Positions 1 through 9,084 of a stretch of 42,911 bases of DNA are shown here, one piece after another (the stretch's first letter is position 1; each line of letters starts with the position of its first letter). The stretch spans positions 1 through 42,911 of the forward strand of contig JAJYDN010000013.1 in assembly GCA_021777535.1 (NCBI GenBank), written 5' to 3'. Made by a program: the position numbers and the translations under genes. This DNA comes from Pseudomonadota bacterium (GTDB lineage: Bacteria; Pseudomonadota; Gammaproteobacteria; Acidiferrobacterales; Acidiferrobacteraceae). The notes under the pieces were generated by a model. The model had not been told where the DNA came from. It was given only the letters and a program-made list of their open reading frames with translations, and did not search any database.

Positions 1-730
1 CACTACAAACGGATCGCGCGAACAGGGTCCTCGAAACATCAACGGCTTAGCGTTGGCGAGAGTGCCGGGAAGGTGTAAATCGGCGTGAAAAATGTTAAAG
101 ATGGGCTAGATGGAAGACAGGGGATAGCCGCTTTCTGGCCGCCCAACCGCTTAGTCCGGGCGACGAGCGGCCTCATCCGGCGCCATTAAGTATGTGTGCA
201 CTTGCTCACAGAAAACGCGCGCCGGTTGGTAGCCCTGAGCCACCAGGGTAATCAGAACTGGGGGCGGCCGGATCCGCTGGGGGTGGCGTGGCGCAGCGGC
301 ATCCCGCGCCGGACCGCGCCGCACGCGCAGACGAGGGCGGCGGCCATCCGGGGACTCATTTCACCTTGCATGGACAGGGTGCGGCGTTGGCGCAACCGGG
401 GAGGGACTTGCCCGCAGATCTCCGGCAGGGTTGGCGGTGATGGCGGCACTGATGCGCATCATCGCAGGTGGTGCGCCGGGTTTCAGGATCGGGGTGCCCT
501 GGACGGAGCATCCCCGTCGCTGCCGGTGCCGTGCGTTGTGGGTCCACGACATCAGCCTGCACGGGCCGCCAGCGGCTCCTGCACATCAACCGGCGCACGC
601 CGGCCCGCTACCTTCCAGGACTGCAGGACCCGCGCACCGGACGCCGCATCCGGACCCCCGCCGCGGTTCCCGTCAGGAAATCACCCGATCGAAGCACTCG
701 CACAAAACCATCGAAGGCCGCAGTGTGGCC
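1..730. other. No recognisable gene; possible remnant region
   Basis: I recognise no gene here. Long open frames exist on both strands, as expected in GC-rich DNA, but their translations are rich in Arg, Pro, Ala and Gly and show no domain, signal peptide or family motif. A short frame at the left edge, closed by TAG at about 48, could be the tail of a gene outside the window. Two related motifs, CAACGGCTTAG (40-50) and CAACCGCTTAG (144-154), repeat about 104 bp apart. The first lies in the perfect dyad CAACG-N6-CGTTG (40-55). The second lies in a nested hairpin (GCCGCT 127-132 with AGCGGC 166-171; CGCCC 140-144 with GGGCG 158-162). These could be recombination or transposon-end remnants, but nothing proves it. 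Confidence 0.4.
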
Positions 731-1309
731 TCAGGCTTCGAGGGCTGCCGCCACTTCTTGCGTTGAGCGCACATGCCCAAGCCTGGGCAGGATGGCCGTG
801 ACGCTCATGTGGTGCTCGGCCGCCGACAATGCCGTCATCGCGTCCTCGACGAAGATTTGTGCGTAATTGCGCTCACTGGCATTGCGCGCGGTGGTTTCGA
901 CACCGATATTGGTCGAGATTCCGGTCAGAATGAGCGTATCGATACCGCGACGGCGCAGCTGCAGATCGAGGTCTGTGCCATAGAACGCGCCCCACTGGTG
1001 CTTGGTGATCCGGTAATCGGTGGGCTGTGCATTCAACTCCGGAACGAGCATCCCCCAGTCCCGGCTCGGAGCGCCTGGCGGCATCGGCATATCGCAAGGC
1101 CGGCTCACACGATCGCTGCCGTCTGCCGCATAGTCCACGTTCACAAGGACCACGAACGCACCACGCGAGCGTGCAATCCCCAAAAGGCGCGCCGTGTTGG
1201 CGACAACCTGGGCCGCCGGATAGGGCGCGGTTTGCCGGGCAACGATGCCCTTTTGCAGGTCGATGGCCACAAGGGCCGTACGCCGATGATGAATCTTGAT
1301 GGGCTCCAC
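731..1309 (-). CDS. yecD: YecD-like isochorismatase-family protein
   Basis: A 192-residue protein of the isochorismatase-like hydrolase fold. The GTG at 1309 is chosen as start because AGGGGGG lies 6 nt upstream. The open frame runs about 90 codons further upstream, but that stretch is low-complexity and overlaps the divergent mlaE. Motifs are AIDLQKG with the family Asp (D17), ITKHQWGAFYGTDL with the Lys (K103), and TGISTNIGVETTARNA. The last matches E. coli YecD as I recall it. As in YecD, the position of the usual nucleophilic Cys is Gly (G136), so ordinary cysteine-hydrolase chemistry is not expected. The substrate is unknown. The gene is single and divergent from the Mla-type operon, with 142 bp between them. 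Confidence 0.85.
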   Translation of the reverse strand: MEPIKIHHRRTALVAIDLQKGIVARQTAPYPAAQVVANTARLLGIARSRGAFVVLVNVDYAADGSDRVSRPCDMPMPPGAPSRDWGMLVPELNAQPTDYRITKHQWGAFYGTDLDLQLRRRGIDTLILTGISTNIGVETTARNASERNYAQIFVEDAMTALSAAEHHMSVTAILPRLGHVRSTQEVAAALEA

Positions 1310-1451
1310 GATTCCCCCCTTGCGCCCTGCGCAACCGCTCGCGGCCGCCGTCGGCCCGATGGCGCGGATCCGCATTTTGGGTGATAGTATAGCCGCGTTG
1401 CGGCGGGCGGCCACATCGGACCCAGAACCGCAATGACCCCGAAACCCAGGC

Positions 1452-2597
1452 ATGGGCAGAGCCTTGGAAGGCAAAAATCCTACCGCCGAACATGCAGGTT
1501 TTGTGCGCGAGCAGCAGGCTGGCGATGACACCATCGTGCTCACCGGCTCGTGGACCCTGCAGGGACTCGGGAACCGCATCGACGTACTCTCGCGCGCCCT
1601 TCAACCCTACGCGCAGCAGGCGGAAATTCACTGGGATCTCACGCGGCTCCACGCGATCGACAGCGTCGGCGCCCTCGTCTTGCGCCGCATCCACCACGAA
1701 CAGCGCCCACCCCATTGCGCGCTGCGCAGTGAGCATACCTCGCTCTTTCGCCGCTGGTATGACGTGGAGACGCCCCCGGTCGCAGCCCGCAGGCTGCCCC
1801 CGTTGCCGTCCGAGGTCACCGGACGGCTTGTGCGCAACATCCTCGCCCAGAGCCGCGCGATACTCACCCTCGTTGGCCAGTTTGCGCTCGACCTGCGGGA
1901 GATCCTGCGCAAGCCCGGTCGCGCGCCCTGGACCGATATCAGCGCCACCGTCTACGATGCAGGCGCCCGGGCGCTTGGCATCACCGCCCTCGTCGGCGCG
2001 CTCGTAGGCATTGTGATGAGCTATCTGTCGGCACTCGAACTACGCACCTTTGGTGCACCCTCTTATATCGTCAATATCCTCGGCATCAGCATCCTGCGCG
2101 AACTGGGCCCGCTGCTTGCCGCAATCCTGGTCGCCGGGCGCTCGGGATCGGCCATGACGGCGGAACTGGGCGTGATGAGCGTAACAGAAGAGCTCGACGC
2201 GCTGTCGGCAATGGGCATTTCCCGGAGCATGCGCCTCATCCTGCCAAAGATCGTCGCACTCGCAGTCACCGTGCCACTGCTCGTGACCTGGACGGACGCG
2301 ATCGCCTTGCTTGCCGGCATGTTCACGGCCCATCTCATTCTCGGAATCGGCGTCAAGGATTTCATCCTGTCCCTCCCAAACAGCGTGCCGGTGGTCAATC
2401 CGCTGCTGGGACTGGGCAAGGGCATCGTTTTTGGCGGGGTCATCGGCGTGATTGCCTCCTATTTCGGATTGCGCATCCAACCCAATACGCAGAGCCTCGC
2501 GAAGGAAACCACGAATTCCGTGGTCGCCAGCATTACCATGGTCATCTTCGTCGACGCGCTGTTCGCCATTGCGTTCCGCAACACTGGCCTGCCATGA
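1452..2597 (+). CDS. mlaE: MlaE-family permease with N-terminal STAS domain
   Basis: A 381-residue inner-membrane permease of an MCE-type phospholipid ABC transporter. MlaE alone is about 260 residues; here the first 100-120 form an extra soluble domain resembling the STAS protein MlaB (DTIVLTGSWTLQGL near 26-39, LHAIDSVGALVLRR near 66-79). MlaB and MlaE thus appear fused. From about residue 125 the MlaE core follows, with several hydrophobic segments and the family stretch ELGPLLAAILVAGRSGSAM (about 217-235), then EELDALSAMGI in the cytoplasmic loop that contacts the ATPase. It is the first gene of a four-gene operon and overlaps the ATPase gene by 4 nt (ATGA). The complex should move phospholipid between inner and outer membranes; the direction cannot be read from sequence. 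Confidence 0.9.
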   Translation: MGRALEGKNPTAEHAGFVREQQAGDDTIVLTGSWTLQGLGNRIDVLSRALQPYAQQAEIHWDLTRLHAIDSVGALVLRRIHHEQRPPHCALRSEHTSLFRRWYDVETPPVAARRLPPLPSEVTGRLVRNILAQSRAILTLVGQFALDLREILRKPGRAPWTDISATVYDAGARALGITALVGALVGIVMSYLSALELRTFGAPSYIVNILGISILRELGPLLAAILVAGRSGSAMTAELGVMSVTEELDALSAMGISRSMRLILPKIVALAVTVPLLVTWTDAIALLAGMFTAHLILGIGVKDFILSLPNSVPVVNPLLGLGKGIVFGGVIGVIASYFGLRIQPNTQSLAKETTNSVVASITMVIFVDALFAIAFRNTGLP

Positions 2598-3424
2598 CCG
2601 GCACCGTCGTGACAATGGAGCACGTATTCACGACCTTTGGACGCCACGTGGTCCACGAAGACATCAATCTGACCGTGAATCGGCGGGACATTCTCGGGCT
2701 CGTGGGCGGGTCCGGAAGCGGCAAGACCACGCTGTTGCGGGAGATGATCGGCCTCCTGCCACCCACATCGGGCCGCGTACGCCTCTTTGACCAGGCGCTG
2801 GACGAATTGCCGGAGCAAGAGCTGGCGGAACTGCGCAACCGGTGTGGTCTGCTCTTTCAGGCGGGCGCCCTTTTTTCCGCGCTCACGGTGTTCGACAACA
2901 TCGCCTTCCCGCTGCGCGAGCTGCGCACGCTCGAGCCAGACCTCATCCGTGATCTCGTCTATATGAAGATCGCCCTGGTCGGTCTTGACAGTCATGTGGC
3001 AAATTTGTTGCCGGCGGAACTCTCGGGCGGCATGATCAAGCGCGTCGGCCTTGCGCGCGCGCTGGCCCTGGAACCGGAACTTCTCTTTCTGGACGAGCCC
3101 ACATCGGGGCTCGATGCCGTGACCGCCGAGGGCTTCGTCGACAGCATCGCGGCACTCCAGCACGAACTCGGCTTTACCGTAGTCGTGGTGACGCACGATC
3201 TCGACCTCGTGCACGATCTCTGCACGCAGCTTGCCATACTCGCGGATGGCCGGCTCGTCGCCTACGGCGCGCCGCGCGAAACCATGGAATCGGCGCACCC
3301 TTTCGTGCGGTCACTGCGCACGAGTGTACGGGGCCAGCGGGTCTTTGGCGCAATCGAATACCCCGCGAGCGAGGCCAACCGCACGGCGGGGAAGACTGGC
3401 CAGTTTTCGGAACCTCCGGAGTGA
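2594..3424 (+). CDS. mlaF: MlaF-family ABC transporter ATPase
   Basis: A 276-residue cytoplasmic ATPase that powers the MCE-type lipid transporter. Visible motifs are Walker A GGSGSGKTT (about 38-46), the Q-loop in GLLFQAGALF, signature LSGGMIKRVGLARAL, Walker B LLFLDEPTSGLD and the H-loop His in VVVTHDLD. QAGALF and SGGM are typical of the MlaF/Mkl branch rather than other ABC importers. Its start overlaps the permease stop as ATGA, so the two are probably translationally coupled. About 110 bp without a convincing gene separates it from the MCE-domain gene. Confidence 0.92.
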   Translation: MTGTVVTMEHVFTTFGRHVVHEDINLTVNRRDILGLVGGSGSGKTTLLREMIGLLPPTSGRVRLFDQALDELPEQELAELRNRCGLLFQAGALFSALTVFDNIAFPLRELRTLEPDLIRDLVYMKIALVGLDSHVANLLPAELSGGMIKRVGLARALALEPELLFLDEPTSGLDAVTAEGFVDSIAALQHELGFTVVVVTHDLDLVHDLCTQLAILADGRLVAYGAPRETMESAHPFVRSLRTSVRGQRVFGAIEYPASEANRTAGKTGQFSEPPE

Positions 3425-3537
3425 CTGATGAGCACGCAAGGTCTGGATCGTAGGAGCGGGCGCAGGACGGGCGCTCTTGCAGGGGGGTATGGCGTCCGGG
3501 AATGCGCGCCGCGTCACCCGTACCGGCGGATTGCGCC

Positions 3538-4431
3538 ATGAACAACAAGTCCTACGCGCTGCGGGCCGGACTCTTCATCGTGGTTCTTGGCGCGTGCATG
3601 GTCGCGGCCGTCTGGTGGATAGGGGGACGGCGGCCGCCGACGCGCCCGTACGTCGTCGTGACGCAGGGTTCCGTGTTCGGTCTCAAGGTGGCCTCGACGG
3701 TGTTCTTCCGCGGGATCGAGGCGGGAACGGTGCGGCGCATCGGCATAGACCCCCACGATCCCCGCAGGATCTTCGTCCTGGTCGCCATCGACGACCGGAT
3801 TCCGATCACGCGCGGCACCTACGCGGAGTTGCAGTTGCAGGGTGTCACCGGCCTCCAGGCGCTCGACCTCAACACAAGCGGCGACCTGCGGCCGCTGCCG
3901 ACATCCGCTGCGCACCCCGGGCACATCCCCATGCGGCCCTCTCTGCTGGACGACCTTGGGCACAAGGGTGAACGCGCACTTATGCAACTCAATGCGGCAG
4001 TGAAAAATCTGAACCGGCTGCTGTCCCCGGCCAACCGGGGCCACATCCGGACGTTGCTGTCCAACACCGCCCGGGCAAGCCGCCAGTTCGAAACGATCAG
4101 CGACAATCTCGCCCGTGCCAGCCGCGCGCTGCCAGCGCTTGCCCGTCAAAGCCAGCAGACGATGCGCGAACTCGGCGTGGTCAGCGCGCGGCTTGCCCGT
4201 CTCACCAGCCGGTTGCATGTCCTGGTGGGAACCGCGCAGACGGCGGGCAATACGGTAGTCGCGCGCACGCTGCCACGGTTGAACGCGACCTTGGACCAAT
4301 TGCGCGGCGCGGCAGCGGATGTCGATGCCCTGAGTCGCTCGCTGCGGCATGATCCGCAGCAATTGCTGCTCGGCGCTCCCCCGTTGCCGCCGGGCCCGGG
4401 GGAACCAGGCTATCGGGGGGGAGGACAGTGA
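3538..4431 (+). CDS. mlaD: MlaD-family MCE-domain protein
   Basis: A 297-residue periplasmic substrate-binding component with one N-terminal membrane anchor. I start it at ATG 3538 (MNNKSYALRAGLFI), with GGCGGA 7 nt upstream; an in-frame ATG at 3502 would add 12 residues without a better ribosome site. The anchor spans about residues 10-28. A single MCE domain follows (GSVFGLKVASTVFFRGIEAG near 42-61, then YAELQLQGVTGLQALDL). The C-terminal half, about 140-260, is rich in Leu, Ala, Asn and Gln with heptad spacing, as expected for the helical barrel of MlaD-type hexamers. A Pro/Gly tail ends it. The stop overlaps the next start (TGATG). Confidence 0.9.
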   Translation: MNNKSYALRAGLFIVVLGACMVAAVWWIGGRRPPTRPYVVVTQGSVFGLKVASTVFFRGIEAGTVRRIGIDPHDPRRIFVLVAIDDRIPITRGTYAELQLQGVTGLQALDLNTSGDLRPLPTSAAHPGHIPMRPSLLDDLGHKGERALMQLNAAVKNLNRLLSPANRGHIRTLLSNTARASRQFETISDNLARASRALPALARQSQQTMRELGVVSARLARLTSRLHVLVGTAQTAGNTVVARTLPRLNATLDQLRGAAADVDALSRSLRHDPQQLLLGAPPLPPGPGEPGYRGGGQ

Positions 4432-5010
4432 TGGACGGCAAACGTTTCTGGGGGGCCGCAGCGCTTGCCTGTGCCCTGGGTCTGGCAGGCTGCGGGGGGT
4501 TGCTGCCCGCGCCGGCCCCGGACCGGGTCGTGCTGCATGATTTCGGGCCAGCACCCCGCTTTCAGGGACGGGGGGCGTCTTTCGTGACCGTCTGGGTGAC
4601 GAGCGTGCCCTGGCTTCGCGGCACCGACATCCATTACCGCCTGCTCTACCGGGATCCGACCGCCGTGCACAGTTACGCCGACAACCGCTGGCTGGTACCA
4701 CCGGCAGAACTTTTGAAGGAGCGGTTGCGCGCGAGCCTCGGCGCCGTGGCGCCCCCTGCAGCAGGCCAAAGCGCGCGGCTCGTGGTCACCCTCGTGCGCT
4801 TCGCGCAGGATTTTCGTTCCCCGCACGAAGCGGTTGCCCGCCTGGAGCTCGAGGTACGCCTCGTGCGTCTCGCCGGTGGGGAGGCGGCCGTACGCGACAG
4901 CATCCAGGTGCAGGTGCCCTGCAGCGCCGATGCGCAAGGCGCCGTTACCGGGTTGAGCCGCGCCGCCATCCTGGGCGTCCGTCGCGTAACCGCCTTCGTG
5001 GCCGCACAGG

Positions 5011-5027
<17 letters not shown>
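4431..5027 (+). CDS. ABC-type transport auxiliary lipoprotein
   Basis: A 198-residue lipoprotein, the fourth gene of the Mla-type operon. The signal peptide ends in the lipobox LAGC near residue 19-22, so it should be lipidated and probably sits on the inner face of the outer membrane. The body fits the ABC-type transport auxiliary family (PqiC/YmbA-like): LHDFGPAPRF near the N-terminus, then HYRLLYRDPTAVHSYADNRW, then a central SARLVVTLVRFAQDF stretch. Such proteins partner MCE systems. The ATG at 4431 overlaps the mlaD stop as TGATG and has GGGAGGA upstream; a GTG at 4428 is a possible alternative start. Its 3' end overlaps the convergent ntrC by 17 nt. Confidence 0.82.
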
Positions 5028-6404
<1,377 letters not shown>

Positions 6405-6408
<4 letters not shown>

Positions 6409-7454
6409 GTCTTCACCTCAAAAGGAAGGAACAGCGTAAACACCGTGCGCCCGGGCTGGCTCTGGTATTCGATCAGACCATCGTGGCGGCGCACGATGTC
6501 CTGCGCGATCGACAGGCCCAGGCCCGTTCCATCGGCCCTGCCGGTCACCATCGGATAGAAGAGGGTTTCGCGCAAGGATGGCGGCACTCCGGGACCGTCG
6601 TCTTCGACCTCGGCGCGCAGCACCTGCCGGTGACGCCGTTGGCCGATCGTAAACTGGCGCTCGATACGCGAGCGCAGGCGGATCGTGCCGGCCCCGCGCA
6701 TGGCCTGTACCGAATTGCGCACGAGATTGAGAACCGCCTGCACCAGCTGATCCGGGTCGGCGGCAATCTCCGGCAGGCTCGGATCGTAGTCGCGCTGCAG
6801 GCGGATGCCCGGCCCGACCTCGGCCAAGAGGAGCGAGCGCACGTGTTCGAAGACCTGGTGAATGTTGACGGCGGTCTTGCGGGTCGGACGCGTGGGGCCA
6901 CTTAGCCGGTCGACGAGCGCCTGCAGACGGTCGGCCTCGCGGATGATCACGCGCGTATACTCGCGTTCGCCGGCGCCGAGCTGGCGCTCCAGCAACTGGG
7001 CCGCGCCGCGCAGCCCCCCGAGGGGATTCTTGATCTCGTGCGCAAGGCCCTGCACGACGAGACGCTGCGCCTGGTGGTGATCGACTATTTCCTCATCGTG
7101 CGCAAGGCGGCGAAGCCGGTCGACCACATGAATCTCCAGGGCAAGGCCGTCGACGCCATGGCCCGCGGCACCCATGAGGGCGGTCACCGTGAGGTCGACA
7201 TGGGCATCGCGTCCAAGCAAGGGCAGCCGCGCACCACGGCGCGTAAACGAATGACCGCTGCGCAGCGTCTCCCGCAACAGCGGTTCGATGTCCGCCCAAA
7301 AGCGCGCGACGCTCTGCCCGATCATCTGCTTGGCGCTCGAGTCGAACACCATTTCGGCAGCCGGGTTGACGACGCACACGACGAGTTCGCGATCGACTGC
7401 CACGACCCCGGTGGTGAGATTCTCAATGATCTGGGATGGTGTACTCAGTAGCAC
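6405..7454 (-). CDS. ntrB: NtrB nitrogen sensor histidine kinase
   Basis: A soluble two-component kinase that phosphorylates or dephosphorylates NtrC, controlled by PII protein in known systems. An N-terminal PAS domain (QIIENLTTGVVAVDRELVVCVVNPAAEMVF) is followed by the H-box GLAHEIKNPLGGLRGAAQLL, N-box NLVRNSVQAM and glycine-rich ATP boxes DDGPGVP and GTGLGLSIAQDIV. I chose GTG 7454, giving 349 residues and a start 7 residues before QIIENL as in known NtrB. GCAGGAG lies just upstream but unusually close. A TTG at 7511 would add 19 residues of unconvincing sequence. Its promoter region holds the NtrC-like repeats at 7523-7577, suggesting autoregulation. Confidence 0.92.
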
Positions 7455-7522
7455 AGCTCCTGCAAGGCAAGAATTGGGCCAGGATGAAAACCGCGGAAAA
7501 TGCCTTTTCAAGGGAATCTTTT

Positions 7523-7577
7523 AGCACCAAATCGGTGAGCGCGCACCAAATTTGTGCATATTCACCAAAGTCTTGCG
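7523..7577. promoter_or_regulatory. Three-copy NtrC-like operator array
   Basis: CACCAAA occurs three times (7526, 7545, 7564) at exactly 19-bp spacing. Extended to 17 bp, copy 1 (7523-7539, AGCACCAAATCGGTGAG) and copy 2 (7542-7558, CGCACCAAATTTGTGCA) closely match the established NtrC-binding consensus TGCACC-N5-GGTGCA. Copy 3 (7561-7577) keeps only the left half well. The array lies immediately upstream of ntrB, and between ntrB and the divergent Nramp gene, so it could autoregulate ntrBC, the transporter, or both. NtrC binding is inferred from the match. Confidence 0.6.
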
Positions 7578-7580
7578 CTT

Positions 7581-7602
7581 AATAACAATGAATCTTATTA
7601 TT
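7581..7602. promoter_or_regulatory. AT-rich inverted repeat upstream of Nramp gene
   Basis: AATAACAA (7581-7588) and TTATTATT (7595-7602) form an 8-bp imperfect dyad around TGAATC, in the only AT-rich stretch of an otherwise GC-rich neighbourhood. It lies 28 bp before the transporter ATG, where a promoter -10 region or metal-regulator operator would be. It does not match a full Fur or MntR box that I know. Confidence 0.35.
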
Positions 7603-7629
7603 GTTTGCAAATAGCAACCGGTGCACCGA

Positions 7630-8889
7630 ATGCCTGAAGTCTGTTCCCGCTCCCTGCCGAGCCGCTGGCGGGCCCGTGTCGCGCCGTGGCTTGCGGTAAT
7701 GGGCCCCGGCCTCGTGGTAATGCTCGCCGATACCGACGCCGGCAGCGTCATCACGGCCGCACAAAGCGGGGCACAATGGGGCTACAAGCTGCTCCTTTTG
7801 CAGGCGATCCTCATACCCGTCCTCTACATCGTCCAGGAACTCACGGTGCGGCTGGGCCTCACGACGGGGCAGGGGCATGGCGACCTGATCCGCGATCATT
7901 TCGGCCGCGGCTGGGCCTGGCTGTCCGTGGGCACCCTGGCCTTGTCGTGCCTTGGCGCCCTTCTCACCGAACTGAGCGGCATGGCGGGCGTCGGGCTGCT
8001 GTTTGGCGTACCGCGGTGGATCACCATGGTGATCCTGGTGGCCGGCCTCATTGTCATGGTCTGGACCGCCTCGTATGCAAGCATCGAGCGCGTCGCCCTT
8101 GCCATCGGCGCGTTTGAGTTCGCCTTTCTCGCCGTTGCGTTACAGACCCATCAGCCCCTGGGTACACTCATCACCCAGAGCCTGCAGATACCCTTTCACG
8201 ACACCAACTATCTGTATCTCGCGGCCGCCAACATCGGCGCGGTCATCATGCCCTGGATGGTCTTCTATCAACAGTCTGCCGTGATAGACAAAGGTCTCAC
8301 TGCCCGTCACTTGCGGCTGGCGCGCATGGATACGGCGCTCGGCGCGGTCATCACGCAGCTCGTGATGGCAGCCGTACTGGTCGCCACGGCGGCCACGATC
8401 GGGCGCACCAATCCGCATGCGCCGCTCGATACCGTGCAGCAAATCGCCAACGCGCTCACGCCATCCCTTGGCGAGGATACCGGCCACATCCTGTTTGCGC
8501 TCGGCATGACGGGCGCATCGATCGTCGCCACGATCGTCGTCTCCCTTACCGCCGCGCGGGGTGTGGGCGAAGTACTCGGGTTCAAGCATTCGCTTGAACA
8601 TCACCCGCGCGAAGCGCCGTGGTTTTACGGGATTTATACCGTACTGCTGATATCGGGCGGCGCCCTCGTCGCATCCGACGTCAACCTGGTCGATCTGGGG
8701 GTGGCGATGGAGGTCATGAACGCGCTTTTGTTGCCCATCGTGCTCGGGTTCCTGTACATGCTCGCGCGCCGCGTGCTGCCGGAACCGTACCGGCTGAAAG
8801 GCCCCTACGGCACCTTCGTGCTGATCGTGATTGCGATCTCGGCAGGTTTTGGCGTGTATGCCGCCCTGAACGGCATCGCGGTGGCCTGA
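7630..8889 (+). CDS. Nramp-family transporter, non-canonical metal site
   Basis: A 419-residue integral membrane protein of the Nramp (SLC11) fold with about 11 hydrophobic segments. The opening GPGLVVMLADTDAGSVITAAQSGAQWGYKLL aligns with the first Nramp helix, where canonical members carry DPGN. Here the motif is DTDAGS (about 34-39). In the helix 6 region, canonical MPH is MPW (GAVIMPWMVFYQQSAVIDKG). The ion-site Asp and Met are therefore kept, while the Asn and His are lost, so manganese or iron specificity should not be assumed. The ATG at 7630 is chosen; a GTG at 7621 is possible, and neither has a clear ribosome site. A rho-independent terminator follows at 9041. Confidence 0.85.
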   Translation: MPEVCSRSLPSRWRARVAPWLAVMGPGLVVMLADTDAGSVITAAQSGAQWGYKLLLLQAILIPVLYIVQELTVRLGLTTGQGHGDLIRDHFGRGWAWLSVGTLALSCLGALLTELSGMAGVGLLFGVPRWITMVILVAGLIVMVWTASYASIERVALAIGAFEFAFLAVALQTHQPLGTLITQSLQIPFHDTNYLYLAAANIGAVIMPWMVFYQQSAVIDKGLTARHLRLARMDTALGAVITQLVMAAVLVATAATIGRTNPHAPLDTVQQIANALTPSLGEDTGHILFALGMTGASIVATIVVSLTAARGVGEVLGFKHSLEHHPREAPWFYGIYTVLLISGGALVASDVNLVDLGVAMEVMNALLLPIVLGFLYMLARRVLPEPYRLKGPYGTFVLIVIAISAGFGVYAALNGIAVA

Positions 8890-9040
8890 AACGACAGCCG
8901 CCCCGGAATCCGCCCTCCGCCGGATGGCCGCCTTCGATGCGACTCCTTAACATCAGGGGCGAATAAGGCCCACGACGCTCTTCGACAGAACGAGATCGCG
9001 CAAGACCTCCGCAGGTAGGCCCGGCCGAATACATCTGCTT

Positions 9041-9072
9041 GAGCCGTCGGCGACCACCGGCGGCTCATTTTT
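9041..9072 (+). terminator. Rho-independent terminator after Nramp gene
   Basis: GAGCCGTCGG (9041-9050) pairs with CCGGCGGCTC (9057-9066), giving a 10-bp stem with one T-G pair and a 6-nt loop, followed by ATTTTTT. It lies between the convergent transporter and APC permease genes, about 150 bp past the transporter stop. It has the U-tract only in the plus direction. Confidence 0.85.
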
Positions 9073-9084
9073 TGCGCGCTCTCA

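Noticed and set aside
124-175. Integron attC-like site (GCCCAAC beside a hairpin)
   Set aside because: No matching GTTRRRY partner at the right distance and no integrase or cassette gene nearby.
196-801. Long open frame on the plus strand
   Set aside because: Arg/Pro/Ala-rich translation without motif, no ribosome site, and it runs into the yecD gene on the other strand; typical chance frame in GC-rich DNA.
1310-1579. N-terminal extension of the isochorismatase-fold gene
   Set aside because: Overlaps the divergent mlaE start and reads as low-complexity; GTG 1309 has a strong ribosome site.
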